Positions 16,211-26,028 of a stretch of DNA of 64,000 nucleotides are shown here, piece after piece; positions within the stretch are counted from its first letter, which is position 1, and each line of letters starts with the position of its first letter. The position numbers and the translations under genes were made by a program. The DNA comes from Succiniclasticum ruminis DSM 9236. GTDB lineage: Bacteria > Bacillota > Negativicutes > Acidaminococcales > Acidaminococcaceae. The DNA lies in the NCBI RefSeq assembly GCF_900112895.1, contig NZ_FONL01000005.1, positions 60,835-124,834 on the forward strand, read 5' to 3'. The notes under the pieces were generated by a model. The model ran no database searches and was not told the DNA's origin. It saw nothing but the letters and a program-made list of their open reading frames with translations.

Positions 16211-17983
16211 ATGAGTGGAACTATAGTAAAAGTATCAGGCCCGCTGATCGTTGCCAGCGGCATGGGTGACGTAGAGCTGTATGACGTGGTCCGTGTCAGC
16301 GAGAAGCATCTGATTGGCGAGGTAATCGAATTGCGGGGCGACATGGCCTCCATTCAGGTATATGAGGAAACGGCAGGTCTGGGACCCGGCGAACCGGTGG
16401 AATCCACCCGTTCCCCGCTGTCCGTGGAACTGGCTCCCGGTCTGATCGAAGGCATCTTCGACGGGATCCAGCGCCCCCTGGACGTGCTGTACAATAAAGC
16501 GGGCGACCGTATCACCCGCGGCGTCGAGGTTCCCAAGCTGAACCGCGAGAAAAAATGGAAATTTGAACCGAAGGTGAAAGTCGGCGACCACGTAACGGGC
16601 GGCGACATCATCGGCGTGGTCCAGGAGACCCCGGCCGTGCTGCACAAAATCATGGTGCCGCCCCGCAAGGAAGGCGTCGTGGAATGGGTGTACAGCGGCG
16701 AGGCTACCATCCTGGAGCCCGTTTACAAGCTGAAAGACAAAGACGGCAACGTGACGGAGTACCCGATGCTCCAGACCTGGCCTGTGCGCCGCAGCCGTCC
16801 CTACAAAGAAAAACTGCCCCCGACGGAACCCATGGTTACCGGCCAGCGCGTCGTCGACGCCCTCTTCCCCATCGCCAAAGGCGGTGTGGCGGCCGTACCC
16901 GGCCCCTTCGGCAGCGGCAAGACCGTTATCCAGCACCAGCTGGCCAAGTGGGCTGACGCCGACATCATCATCTACGTAGGCTGCGGCGAACGCGGCAACG
17001 AGATGACCGACGTACTGATGGAATTCCCGGAACTGAGCGACCCCCGTACGGGCCTGCCCCTGATGAAGCGTACCGTGCTGATCGCGAACACCTCCGACAT
17101 GCCGGTTGCCGCCCGTGAAGCCTCCATCTACACAGGCATCACCATCGCGGAATACTTCCGCGACATGGGCTACAAAGTAGCCATCATGGCGGACTCCACC
17201 TCCCGCTGGGCCGAAGCCATGCGTGAAATGAGCTCCCGTCTGGAAGAAATGCCCGGTGACGAAGGCTATCCCGCTTACCTGAGCTCCCGTCTGGCGGAAT
17301 TCTACGAACGCGCCGGCATCGTGAAATGTATAGGCAATGAGGACCGTACCGGTGCGGTTTCCGCCATCGGCGCCGTATCACCCCCCGGCGGCGATATTTC
17401 CGAGCCGGTATCCCAGGCTACGCTGCGTATCGTAAAGGTATTCTGGTGCCTGTCGGCAGCCCTGGCCTATGCCCGTCATTTCCCGGCCATCGACTGGCTG
17501 CAGAGCTACTCCCTGTACAGCGACCGCCTGCGGAACTACTACAACAGCTCCGTATCTCCCGACTGGTCCGGCATGGTCTCCAAGATGATGACCATCCTCC
17601 AGGAAGAAGCGGAACTGAACGAAATCGTGCGTCTGGTCGGTGTGGATGCCCTGAGCTTCAAGGACCGCATCACGCTGGAATGCGCCCGCTCCATCCGCGA
17701 AGACTTCCTGCACCAGAACTCCTTCCACGAAGTGGATACCTACACTTCCCTGGAAAAACAGCATGACATGATGAAGCTGATCCTGACCTGGTATGACAAG
17801 GCGGAAGCCGCCCTGGAGCAGCACGTGCACCTGGACAAGCTGATCGATATGCCGGTCCGCGAGGAAATCGGCCGTATGAAATACATTACCGAAAAAGAAC
17901 GTGTGGAAAAGTTTGGCGAAATCGCCAAGAGACTGGATGCTGCTTTTGCAGCGCTGACAGAGGGAGGCGAACTCGATGCGTAA
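16211..17983 (+). CDS. ntpA: V-type ATPase catalytic subunit A
   Basis: A 590-residue catalytic ATPase subunit. The Walker A motif GPFGSGKT is at residues 231-238, followed by [13 protein letters not shown], Walker [13 protein letters not shown] and [11 protein letters not shown]. The subunit-A-specific insertion (non-homologous region, roughly 110-210) is present, which separates it from F-type beta. It hydrolyses or makes ATP in the cytoplasmic head. The 3' end overlaps ntpB by 8 bases. Confidence 0.97.
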   Translation: MSGTIVKVSGPLIVASGMGDVELYDVVRVSEKHLIGEVIELRGDMASIQVYEETAGLGPGEPVESTRSPLSVELAPGLIEGIFDGIQRPLDVLYNKAGDRITRGVEVPKLNREKKWKFEPKVKVGDHVTGGDIIGVVQETPAVLHKIMVPPRKEGVVEWVYSGEATILEPVYKLKDKDGNVTEYPMLQTWPVRRSRPYKEKLPPTEPMVTGQRVVDALFPIAKGGVAAVPGPFGSGKTVIQHQLAKWADADIIIYVGCGERGNEMTDVLMEFPELSDPRTGLPLMKRTVLIANTSDMPVAAREASIYTGITIAEYFRDMGYKVAIMADSTSRWAEAMREMSSRLEEMPGDEGYPAYLSSRLAEFYERAGIVKCIGNEDRTGAVSAIGAVSPPGGDISEPVSQATLRIVKVFWCLSAALAYARHFPAIDWLQSYSLYSDRLRNYYNSSVSPDWSGMVSKMMTILQEEAELNEIVRLVGVDALSFKDRITLECARSIREDFLHQNSFHEVDTYTSLEKQHDMMKLILTWYDKAEAALEQHVHLDKLIDMPVREEIGRMKYITEKERVEKFGEIAKRLDAAFAALTEGGELDA

Positions 17984-19373
17984 AGATTACAAGACAATTC
18001 GCGAGGTCGTCGGCCCGCTGATGCTGGTTGACCAGGTAGAAGGCGTCAAATACGACGAACTGGTGGAAATCCAGCAGGCCAACGGTGAAATCCGCAGCGG
18101 CAAGGTACTGGTTATCGACGGCGACAAGGCGCTGGTACAGCTCTTTGAAAGCTCCCAGGGCCTGAAGATCGACGATGCCAAAGCCCGTTTCCTGGGCCAC
18201 GGCGTGCGTCTGGGCGTGTCCCCGGCCATGCTGGGCCGCGTCTTCGACGGCATGGGCCGTCCCATTGACGGCGGCGCGGATATCATCCCCGACGAATACA
18301 GGGACATCAACGGCGAGCCTATGAACCCGGCCGCCCGCGACTATCCTGCCGAATTTATCCAGACCGGCGTCAGCGCCATCGACGGACTGAACACCCTGGT
18401 CCGCGGCCAGAAACTGCCGGTATTTTCCGGCTCCGGTCTGCCCCATGCACAGCTGGCTGCGCAGATCGCCCGCCAGGCCAAGGTACTGGGTACCGGCGAA
18501 GGCTTCGCCGTTGTATTCGCTGCCGTAGGCATCACCTTCGAAGAAGCTAACTTCTTCATGGAAGACTTTAACCGCACCGGCGCTCTGGCCCGTGCCGTTA
18601 TGTTTATCAACCTGGCCAACGACCCGGCGGTAGAACGTATCTCCACCCCGCGTATGGCCATTACCGCTGCCGAATATCTTGCCTACGAACTGGGCATGCA
18701 CGTACTGGTTATCATCACCGATATCACCAACTACGCCGACGCCCTGCGTGAGGTATCCGCAGCCCGTAAAGAAGTGCCCGGCCGCCGCGGCTACCCGGGC
18801 TACCTGTATACCGACCTTGCGACCATGTACGAACGGGCCGGCCGTATCAAGGGCAAGAAGGGTTCCATTACCCAGATCCCCATCCTGTCCATGCCGGAAG
18901 ATGACAAGACCCACCCGATCCCTGACTTAACCGGTTACATCACCGAAGGCCAGATCATCCTGTCCCGCGAACTCTACCGCAAGGGCCTGACACCGCCTAT
19001 CGACGTACTGCCGTCCCTGTCCCGTCTGAAAGATAAGGGTGTAGGCAAGGGCAAGACCCGTGAGGACCATGCCGACACCATGAACCAGCTGTTCGCCGCA
19101 TACGCACAGGGCAAGCAGGCGAAGGAACTGGCCACCATCCTCGGCGAGGCGGCCCTCTCCAAGGTCGACAAGCTGTACGCGAAATTTGCCGACGCATTTG
19201 AAAAAGAATACGTTTCCCAGGGCTACGAAACCAACCGCAGCATCATCGAGACGCTGGACCTGGGCTGGAAACTGCTGGGCATCCTGCCCCGCAGCGAGCT
19301 GAAACGTATCCGCGACGAATATCTGGACAAATACTATGTTCCTGCTGCTACAGAGGATAACGAGGGGGAATAA
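17976..19373 (+). CDS. ntpB: V-type ATPase subunit B (non-catalytic)
   Basis: A 465-residue nucleotide-binding-fold subunit lacking a Walker A P-loop: the equivalent region reads [13 protein letters not shown], as in other B subunits. Family landmarks such as [43 protein letters not shown] and [17 protein letters not shown] are present. It forms the hexameric head with subunit A, with which its gene overlaps by 8 bases. Confidence 0.97.
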   Translation: MRKDYKTIREVVGPLMLVDQVEGVKYDELVEIQQANGEIRSGKVLVIDGDKALVQLFESSQGLKIDDAKARFLGHGVRLGVSPAMLGRVFDGMGRPIDGGADIIPDEYRDINGEPMNPAARDYPAEFIQTGVSAIDGLNTLVRGQKLPVFSGSGLPHAQLAAQIARQAKVLGTGEGFAVVFAAVGITFEEANFFMEDFNRTGALARAVMFINLANDPAVERISTPRMAITAAEYLAYELGMHVLVIITDITNYADALREVSAARKEVPGRRGYPGYLYTDLATMYERAGRIKGKKGSITQIPILSMPEDDKTHPIPDLTGYITEGQIILSRELYRKGLTPPIDVLPSLSRLKDKGVGKGKTREDHADTMNQLFAAYAQGKQAKELATILGEAALSKVDKLYAKFADAFEKEYVSQGYETNRSIIETLDLGWKLLGILPRSELKRIRDEYLDKYYVPAATEDNEGE

Positions 19374-19376
19374 TCG

Positions 19377-20048
19377 ATGGCAACCCAAGTTAACCCGACC
19401 CGAATGGAGCTTACGAGGCTGAAAAAGCGCCTGGTAACCGCTGTCCGCGGCCACAAGCTGCTGAAGGATAAACGGGATGAAATGGTCCGCCAGTTCATGC
19501 TGCACATCCGCCGCAACCATGCGCTGCGCCTGGAAGTGGAGAAAGCCCTGCAGGGCGTGTCCACCCGCTTCGCCATGGCGAAAGCCCAGATGGGCGCGCT
19601 GCGGATCAGCGAGGCCCTGCTCTATCCTGCCCGCGCGGCTGTGTACGAAGTGGGCATGAAAAACGTGATGAGCGTTGACGTTCCCACCATTACGTTTACC
19701 GGCGGGGAAGAGGCTACGGAAATTCCCTATGCCTTCACCTTTACCTCCAGCTCCCTGGATAACGCGGTAGTGGAACTTTCCGCGCTGCTGCCCAAGCTGC
19801 TGGAACTGGCCGAGGTGGAAAAGACCTGCAACCTGCTGGCGGATGAAATCGAAAAGACCCGCCGCAGGGTAAACGCCCTGGAATACGTCATGATTCCCGA
19901 GATGCAGACCAACATCAAGTTCATCACCATGAAGCTGGCCGAGAACGAGCGCGCCAGCACCGTACGCCTCATGAAGGCCAAGGACATGATGGCCGCCCAG
20001 GAAGCGAAAGCGCAGGCTGAAAGAGCCGCCAAACGGGCCGCCGGATAA
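19377..20048 (+). CDS. ntpD: V-type ATPase subunit D (central rotor shaft)
   Basis: A 223-residue rotor subunit. The N-terminal NPTRMELTRLKKRLVTAVRGHKLLKDKRDE is the well-known signature of subunit D (shown here in two functional halves: tether and first shaft helix), followed by long helices and a C-terminal Ala/Lys-rich helix. It is the last gene of the operon, three bases after ntpB, with a strong terminator 13 bases downstream. Confidence 0.95.
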   Translation: MATQVNPTRMELTRLKKRLVTAVRGHKLLKDKRDEMVRQFMLHIRRNHALRLEVEKALQGVSTRFAMAKAQMGALRISEALLYPARAAVYEVGMKNVMSVDVPTITFTGGEEATEIPYAFTFTSSSLDNAVVELSALLPKLLELAEVEKTCNLLADEIEKTRRRVNALEYVMIPEMQTNIKFITMKLAENERASTVRLMKAKDMMAAQEAKAQAERAAKRAAG

Positions 20049-20060
20049 ACTGCGTACTGA

Positions 20061-20097
20061 AATCCGTTACCGGAAGCAACGCCGGTAACGGATTTTT
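20061..20097 (+). terminator. Terminator of the V-ATPase operon
   Basis: A perfect 13-bp stem (AATCCGTTACCGG at 20061-20073 with its complement at 20082-20094) and an 8-base loop, ending in T5 at 20093-20097. Confidence 0.9.
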
Positions 20098-20183
20098 CAC
20101 TATCTTTTATACGCGTTTTCTGGTAAAATAATTATAGCAATACATCGGATTGAGAATACTGCCGGAAAAAAGGAGGGCGCGGT

Positions 20184-21473
20184 ATGAAAGAATTCACATT
20201 CCACTATGGACGAGGCACGAAAAGCTTTTCACTGGACGAAAGCAAGATTATAAAAGAAATCCGCATGCCGGAGACCCCTGTGATGGAAGACATCCCCAAA
20301 GGCGTGCTGGATGCCATTTATAACCCCATCGGCAGGTCACCCATTGACAAGATCATCAAGCCGGGCCAGACCGTAACTTTCATCTGCAACGACCCCACCC
20401 GGGTGGCCAACAGCTTCGACTTTATGCCGGTGCTGGTGAACGAGATGAACAAGCTGGGCATTCCCGACGAGAACATGCAGATCGTGTTCAGCCTGGGCAC
20501 CCACCGCCTCATGAGCCACGAAGAAATGGTGGAAGGCGTTGGCGAGGAAGTCGCCTCCCGCCTCAAAATGTATAACAGCGATGCCAAAATCGCGGAAGAC
20601 TTTGAATATTTCGGAACAACCAGCCGCTTTACCCCGGTGCTGATCAACAAACGGATCTGCCACAGCGACCATATCATCCTGACCGGCACTATCGTACACC
20701 ACTATTTCAGCGGGTACGGCGGAGGCCGCAAGGCCGTGCTGCCGGGATGCGCCGCCATGGAGACCGTGCGCCACAACCACAGCTTCATGCTGGACCCGCG
20801 GGCCGGCTTAGGCGCCATGGACGGCAACCCCGTCTACGACGACCAGATGGAAGGCGTGGCCCTGTGGGCGGAAGCCATGAAAAAACGGGGCACCAGCGTG
20901 TTCCTGTTCAACGCGATCCTGGACGCGGAACACCGCTTCCTGCGCATGTTCGCCGGCGATTACATCGCGGCCCATAAAGAAGCCTGCAAGTTTGTAGACC
21001 AGGTGTACGGCGTAAAGATTCCGAAACAGGCGGACGTGGTCATTGCCTCCTGCGGAGGCTATCCGAAAGATATCAACGTATACCAGATGCAGAAGACCAT
21101 GGACAACGCCGTGCTGGCCTGCCGTCAGGGCGGCGTGGTGATCCTGCTGGCCGAATGCGAGGAAGGCAGCGGCAGCGCCGTGCTGGAAGAAACCTGCCGC
21201 CGTCTTGGCAGCATCGACGCCATTGAAAAAGAAATCAAAGACCGGTTCGTCATCGGGGCCAACAAGGCCTACGCAGTGACCCGTCTCTTCAAGAAAGCGC
21301 ATTTCATCTTAGTAACCGCTTTGGACCGCCAGATGGCGAAAGACATGCTCTTTGACGGTGCCGTGGATACCGTGGAAGAAGCCCTGGCCGCCGCGGAAAA
21401 ATATGTAGGCAAAGACTACAGCGTCGTGCTGATGCCGACGGGCAGCCTGACCGTGCCGCTGGTGGAAGGATAA
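20184..21473 (+). CDS. LarA-family nickel-pincer racemase/epimerase
   Basis: A 429-residue member of the lactate racemase LarA family (DUF2088 and C-terminal partner domain). LarA enzymes racemise or epimerise 2-hydroxyacids using a nickel pincer nucleotide bound to a lysine. Here the matching lysine is K183 in YGGGRKAVLPG, with nearby H172/H173 (TIVHHYF), and the general acid/base histidine is H107 in GTHRLMSH. No larB, larC or larE maturation genes are in the window, and the family has many members with other or unknown substrates, so lactate should not be assumed. It has its own unit: a TGGTAAAAT extended -10-like box at 20121-20129, an AAGGAGG site and a downstream terminator. Confidence 0.85.
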   Translation: MKEFTFHYGRGTKSFSLDESKIIKEIRMPETPVMEDIPKGVLDAIYNPIGRSPIDKIIKPGQTVTFICNDPTRVANSFDFMPVLVNEMNKLGIPDENMQIVFSLGTHRLMSHEEMVEGVGEEVASRLKMYNSDAKIAEDFEYFGTTSRFTPVLINKRICHSDHIILTGTIVHHYFSGYGGGRKAVLPGCAAMETVRHNHSFMLDPRAGLGAMDGNPVYDDQMEGVALWAEAMKKRGTSVFLFNAILDAEHRFLRMFAGDYIAAHKEACKFVDQVYGVKIPKQADVVIASCGGYPKDINVYQMQKTMDNAVLACRQGGVVILLAECEEGSGSAVLEETCRRLGSIDAIEKEIKDRFVIGANKAYAVTRLFKKAHFILVTALDRQMAKDMLFDGAVDTVEEALAAAEKYVGKDYSVVLMPTGSLTVPLVEG

Positions 21474-21564
21474 CGGGAACCGTTGTAACGAGAGTATCAT
21501 CCGTACCGTAACCGTATGCCTGTGGAACGGTGCGTAAAAGAAGCGGGCCCCATAAAAGGAAGCA

Positions 21565-21625
21565 AGCCTCTTACAGTAGACAAGGGATAAAGGAGTCCCT
21601 GTCTGTGTAAGGGGCTCTCTTTTTT
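21565..21625 (+). terminator. Intrinsic terminator of the LarA-type gene
   Basis: A long hairpin: AGCCTCTTACA at 21565-21575 with TGTAAGGGGCT at 21606-21616 (one G-T wobble), and AGAC/AGGGA at 21578-21587 with TCCCTGTCT at 21596-21604. It is followed by TCTCTTTTTT. The 90 bases between the larA stop and the stem show nothing else. Confidence 0.85.
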
Positions 21626-21697
21626 AACGGAGCGTTGGCCCCTGTATGATCCGGAACGAAGAAAAAACAGTATTTTCCGAAAAAGACAGCAAAGAAT

Positions 21698-21727
21698 TTG
21701 GTAATAAGGTAAAATGTATTGTATAAT
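21698..21727 (+). promoter_or_regulatory. Promoter of the LPS operon
   Basis: TTGGTA (21698-21703), an 18-base spacer and TATAAT (21722-21727), with a second overlapping TATAAT at 21727-21732. It lies about 80 bases before the phosphoethanolamine transferase gene and just after the larA terminator. Confidence 0.55.
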
Positions 21728-21806
21728 ATAATGTAAAGCATTTAAGGAAACACGGATCCGTTCATCTGGCGCCGGATGCCGTTAACACGGCGTTTGGCAG
21801 GAATAT

Positions 21807-23633
21807 GTGAAAAGTAATGTTATGAAAATCGTATTACAAACTCTTTTGGCAACCATAGCCGGTTACAGCGTCGCGTATTTTTTGTCGTCCGGGGAAATAT
21901 TGTTTGACATAAAAAACATACTCCTGTTGTTTGTCATTACGGGAGTCTGGTTCTGGTTTTTTCATTCATTCCCCAAAGCGCGAAAACCGGTTGCCGTTTT
22001 GTTCTGCATAGCCGTTTTGTCGGGATACGGGTTGGCCGGTATCGGTTATGTAACCGAACCGTTTACAATCTACCGGATGTTTAAGGATATACTGTATTGC
22101 CTGACCCTTCCGGCAGTTGCGTTTTCTGTGTATCGTCTGACAGAGAATCCTGCCGTTACAAACCTGACAGCCCTGGTTATAACAGCGTTAATGACTGCCT
22201 ATGCTGCTTTTGTAAGCGTGATGCTGGGATTTTACAGTGTCTTTCATGCAAAGTTCGGCAGCAACAGCCTGACTGCTTTGTTAAATACGAACTTGCAGGA
22301 AGCGAAAGAGTTTATCGCATCCTATTCTTCGCCGGGGCAGGCCGCCGCCTTCGTACTGTTTCTTTGTGTTTTTGCCTGTTTTGTGTTCCGGCAGTTCCTC
22401 ATTGCCGGCAGACAGATGCGCTGTTATCCGCCGGCCACAGGGAAAAATCTGAAAAAGGCCCTGGCTTTTTCCCTTGCGCTCATCCTCGGCTGTTATATGT
22501 TCGGCGCAAAGACATACGCGGCAATCACAATAGACACTGCCCGGTACGCGAGTGAAAGGCAGGCCGGTTTTGTAAAAAACAGCAGGGCCCGGATCCGGAA
22601 GATCGGGCAGCTGAAAGACGCCGGAAAACATAAGTACAGGGGGAATATGGCGCTTGTTATCGGAGAGACCCACGTGCGCAGCCACATGCACGCGTACGGG
22701 TACGAAAGGGAAACAACGCCTTTTTTAGACAAAGCCATACAAAACGGAACGGCATTCACGGCGCCCGGGTCCTTTTCCTGCGCCGCCCAGACAGATACTG
22801 CGTTGCCCATGGTCGTGACAGAAAAAAGCCAGTATAACAAAATTGCCTTTAAGGACACCGCGACATTAGTAGAAATGGCGCGCCATGGCGGCTACCGGGT
22901 GGTCTGGATCAGCAACCAGCAAAAAAGCGATATCATAGGCGTGATTGCAGATACTGCCGATGAAACGGTCTGGATCAATACGAAGACCAACGACACCTAT
23001 TTGCGGCAGAAAAACGGGGCTTTTGACGAACACGTGCTGACGGCCCTGCATAAACAGAAAAAACCGCGGCAGAAAACACTGTATGTCATCCATCTGCTGG
23101 GCTCCCATGCCAATTACGACTGCCGCTATCCGGACACGTTTAAAAAATGGGATGAAACTGCCGGCAACCGCGCGGAGCAGCTCATAAATTCGTATGATAA
23201 CAGTGTTTTGTATACCGACTATGTATTGGCGGAGATACAGAAAATATTGTTTGGCAAGCTGGGTGTATCGGCGCTTCTGTATGTTTCCGATCACGGGGAA
23301 GAACTGCATGAACATTTCTGCCACGGGGAAGACTTTTTTATCAGCAGATATAAGGAGTCGCCGTATATGGCGGACATTGTCAAAGTTCCTTTCTTTCTTG
23401 CCGTTTCCCCCGGGTTCAGGTCAAAATATCCGGAGGTCATCGCAAACTGGAAAAAGAACAGCAATAAATTTTTTACGAATGACATGATATATGATACAAT
23501 ATTAGGGTTGATGGATATTCGCTGCCAGCACTATAACGCCCGCCAGGACTATACGTCTGCCCGGTTCGGTTTCCCGTTGGGAAAGATGCGGACCGGACGG
23601 GGAAAGGTACGGCTCGAAGAGGTTGCAAAATAA
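21807..23633 (+). CDS. Lipid A/LPS phosphoethanolamine transferase (EptA/CptA-like)
   Basis: A 608-residue integral membrane enzyme of the alkaline-phosphatase/sulfatase superfamily. The N-terminal third has about five transmembrane helices; the catalytic domain follows from about residue 275. Metal and nucleophile motifs are present: VIGETH (Glu ligand), the nucleophilic threonine T329 in CAAQTDTALP, NSYDNSVLYTDYV, and YVSDHGEE with Asp/His ligands. Such enzymes move phosphoethanolamine from phosphatidylethanolamine to lipid A or core sugars on the periplasmic side. The GTG at 21807 has AGGA close upstream; an ATG at 21822 is the alternative. It is the first gene of an LPS operon. A paralogue lies at 36204-37961. 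Confidence 0.85.
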   Translation: MKSNVMKIVLQTLLATIAGYSVAYFLSSGEILFDIKNILLLFVITGVWFWFFHSFPKARKPVAVLFCIAVLSGYGLAGIGYVTEPFTIYRMFKDILYCLTLPAVAFSVYRLTENPAVTNLTALVITALMTAYAAFVSVMLGFYSVFHAKFGSNSLTALLNTNLQEAKEFIASYSSPGQAAAFVLFLCVFACFVFRQFLIAGRQMRCYPPATGKNLKKALAFSLALILGCYMFGAKTYAAITIDTARYASERQAGFVKNSRARIRKIGQLKDAGKHKYRGNMALVIGETHVRSHMHAYGYERETTPFLDKAIQNGTAFTAPGSFSCAAQTDTALPMVVTEKSQYNKIAFKDTATLVEMARHGGYRVVWISNQQKSDIIGVIADTADETVWINTKTNDTYLRQKNGAFDEHVLTALHKQKKPRQKTLYVIHLLGSHANYDCRYPDTFKKWDETAGNRAEQLINSYDNSVLYTDYVLAEIQKILFGKLGVSALLYVSDHGEELHEHFCHGEDFFISRYKESPYMADIVKVPFFLAVSPGFRSKYPEVIANWKKNSNKFFTNDMIYDTILGLMDIRCQHYNARQDYTSARFGFPLGKMRTGRGKVRLEEVAK

Positions 23634-23708
23634 GGATGGCCGCGTATAAAGTCATATCAATAAATTACCGCCGGCCCTGCCGGTTTGAATTGGAGTTAAC
23701 GGTAAGAC

Positions 23709-24737
23709 ATGGATATCAAAAACAGAGAATATAAGAATATTCTCATTATCAAGATGAGTTCACTGGGTGATGTTTTGCACACCCTGCCTGCGGTCGCGGC
23801 GTTGCGGAAAAGGTTTCCCAAAGCCCGGCTGACCTGGCTGGTGCACCCGCAGTTCAGCGGCTTTGTGCCGGACCCGCCCGTCATTGATGAAGTGATCTAT
23901 TTTGATAAAGTGAAATTTAAGAAGATGAGCCTGGGGGAGAAATGGTCGTGTTTTAAGGAAATGCGGGCATTGCTTCACAGCCGGAAATTCGATCTGGTCA
24001 TTGATATGCATGGCTTGTTTAAAAGCGCGGTACTGGCCGCGATCAGCGGCTGTGACAACCGCATCGGCTTCTGTGAGATGTGGGAAGGCAGCGGCCTGAT
24101 TAGCAGGCCCATCCGGGGCGAGCATGCCAAAGGCCATGCGATCGAGCAGTATCTGGACGTGGCCCGTTATCTGGGCTGTCCGGTGGACGAAATTTCATTC
24201 CCCCTGCCGGACCTGAGCAGGGAATGGCGGGCTGTCCGGGAAAAAACAGACGCGGTCCTGGAACCGTACGTCGTGCTCGTCCCCGGAGCCCGCTGGGAAA
24301 CCAAGATATGGCCGGCAGAGCACTTCGCGAAGCTGGCGGAGATGATCCTGCGGGACGGGAAACAGGTCGTGCTGGCCGGGGGTGAGGAGAGCATTGCGAC
24401 AGGGGCGCAAATCGCCGGACTGGTACCCGGGGTTGCGAACCTGACCGGAAAAACCAGCCAGCGGGAGCTGGGAGCGCTGATCCAGCACTGTATGCTCTAT
24501 ATCAGCGCCGATACAGGTCCCCTGGTTATCGCGACAGCCATGAAGAAACCGCTGATTGCCCTGTACGGGCCTACCCGTCCGGAATTGACCGGTCCTTACG
24601 GGGATGAGGAAGCGGTTGTCGTAAAAGCCCCGGTGCCCTGTGCAGGCTGCCGGAAACGGCATTGCGGGCACTGGATCTGCATGCAGTCCATTACACCGGA
24701 AACGGTGTTTGAAGAATACAGGAAAAAAGTGCAGTAA
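23709..24737 (+). CDS. Heptosyltransferase-type glycosyltransferase (GT9)
   Basis: A 342-residue GT-B enzyme of family GT9 (WaaC/WaaF/RfaF-like), which adds ADP-heptose to the inner core of LPS on the cytoplasmic face. The diagnostic N-terminal motif IIKMSSLGDVLHTLPA is followed by the C-terminal VPGARWETKIWPAEHF and the nucleotide-sugar site SADTGPLVIATAMKKPLIALYGPT. Its length and motifs argue for heptosyltransferase I or II; which one cannot be said. This is strong evidence for an LPS-bearing diderm. It lies 75 bases after the phosphoethanolamine transferase. Confidence 0.9.
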   Translation: MDIKNREYKNILIIKMSSLGDVLHTLPAVAALRKRFPKARLTWLVHPQFSGFVPDPPVIDEVIYFDKVKFKKMSLGEKWSCFKEMRALLHSRKFDLVIDMHGLFKSAVLAAISGCDNRIGFCEMWEGSGLISRPIRGEHAKGHAIEQYLDVARYLGCPVDEISFPLPDLSREWRAVREKTDAVLEPYVVLVPGARWETKIWPAEHFAKLAEMILRDGKQVVLAGGEESIATGAQIAGLVPGVANLTGKTSQRELGALIQHCMLYISADTGPLVIATAMKKPLIALYGPTRPELTGPYGDEEAVVVKAPVPCAGCRKRHCGHWICMQSITPETVFEEYRKKVQ

Positions 24738-24789
24738 ACATACCCATCAGGTATGCAAAAAAAAAAGACATATTCAGGAGGGGATTTGT

Positions 24790-26001
24790 ATGTCAAACTT
24801 ATTTGGAGCATCACATCTGGAAAACTTTAAGGCTTCGCTGGACGAAAGGTCCCGGGCCGCCGTCGACTCCGCCATTGAAAGAATTACAGAAATAAAAAAA
24901 CGTGGCGGCAAAGTGATGGTTGTAACGGGAAGCGGTCCCAACATTCACGAGGGCGTTACCACCCTGATCGCCGAACTGATCCGGGTTGGGATCGTGGACG
25001 CGGTTTCCACCAGCTCCGCGGTCATTTCCCATGAAATGGCCGGCTCGCTGGACCGTGTTTTCCGCGTTGACGCCAAAGCCCTTGGCATGGACATGGAAAA
25101 AATGCCCCGGGGCGACGTATTTGAATTCACCTGCATGACGGATGAAGAAATTGCAAACTTAAAGCGTGAAATGCCGCTGGACGATGATCTGTTAAAACGC
25201 GGCAGGGAATTGCCCAAACAAAACGAAATCATCAAAGCGGCCGGGAACATGGCCTACCCCATGGGTCCCAGGACGGAGAAGGTTGCCCACGAAATTCTGG
25301 GCATGGCAAGAATGTACGGCCTGCCTTTCGAGACGGTGGCCGGCTGGGGCTGCGATGAACATACCATGCTGGGGGCCGCCGCGCGGAAAGGCGTTCCGGT
25401 GCTGGTTACCATTCCCCAGCTGATCGGCGGCGGCGCCGTGGGCATGTCCATCGGCGATTCCATCCCCGTATCCCAGCGTTCCATGCGTCTTTCCCGGATG
25501 CTGGCATCCTGCGATGCAATTATCGAAAGCGCCGTTGCGCTGACCCAGGAAATCCACGACGGTCCCTTTGAATGCTACACAGGGCATGGCATCTGGGCCT
25601 GGTGGTCCGGAGAGAACACCTACGACCTGCGGAATAAGAGCCTGATCCGCTTTGACCTGGATGAAAACCTGCGCAAAGCAGTGGAACTGAACCAGACCGT
25701 TCAGGAAGCCATCGATAAGGGCCTGCCCAAGACAAAAGCCGCCAAGATCCCGTTCCGTATGGAAATGTCCGCCTTCGCGCGGCACGAAAACAGCATCCCG
25801 GTCATTGGCGATATCGGCAAGGTATGGCCGCTGGTGGCCGCCGGCGTGGCCAAAAATCTGGGCATTGAGCTGGAATTCCTGTCCGCTTCCCAGGATACGC
25901 CGGAAGGGGCAGCCATGCGTGAGTGGATCGTGGATAATGTGAAACCCTTTGACCGGGAAAAAATGCTTGCGCATACAAGGAGTTATGAGATTCTGAAATA
26001 G
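24790..26001 (+). CDS. Conserved protein of unknown function in an LPS operon
   Basis: A 403-residue soluble protein that I do not recognise with confidence. The N-terminal part reads like a nucleotide- or cofactor-binding alpha/beta domain: VMVVTGSGPNIHEGVTTL at about 43-60, then VDAVSTSSAVISHEM, which faintly recalls deoxyhypusine-synthase-like folds. The middle has a Cys/His-containing motif GWGCDEHTMLGAAARKGVPV and a Gly-rich IGGGAVGMSIGDS, and the late part contains YTGHGIWAWWSGENTYDL. There is no signal peptide or membrane helix. AGGAGGGG precedes the ATG. It sits between the heptosyltransferase and an ELM1-like protein, so a role in LPS sugar supply or transfer is likely, but no reaction can be assigned. 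Confidence 0.75.
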   Translation: MSNLFGASHLENFKASLDERSRAAVDSAIERITEIKKRGGKVMVVTGSGPNIHEGVTTLIAELIRVGIVDAVSTSSAVISHEMAGSLDRVFRVDAKALGMDMEKMPRGDVFEFTCMTDEEIANLKREMPLDDDLLKRGRELPKQNEIIKAAGNMAYPMGPRTEKVAHEILGMARMYGLPFETVAGWGCDEHTMLGAAARKGVPVLVTIPQLIGGGAVGMSIGDSIPVSQRSMRLSRMLASCDAIIESAVALTQEIHDGPFECYTGHGIWAWWSGENTYDLRNKSLIRFDLDENLRKAVELNQTVQEAIDKGLPKTKAAKIPFRMEMSAFARHENSIPVIGDIGKVWPLVAAGVAKNLGIELEFLSASQDTPEGAAMREWIVDNVKPFDREKMLAHTRSYEILK

Positions 26002-26028
26002 CAGAAAAGAATCTCCAGGAGGCAATCC

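Noticed and set aside
24740..24766. Small CATACC/GGTATG hairpin followed by A10 between the heptosyltransferase and the next gene
   Set aside because: On the plus strand it lacks a T-run, and no minus-strand gene ends here, so a terminator is unlikely. The A10 is intergenic and not a coding switch.
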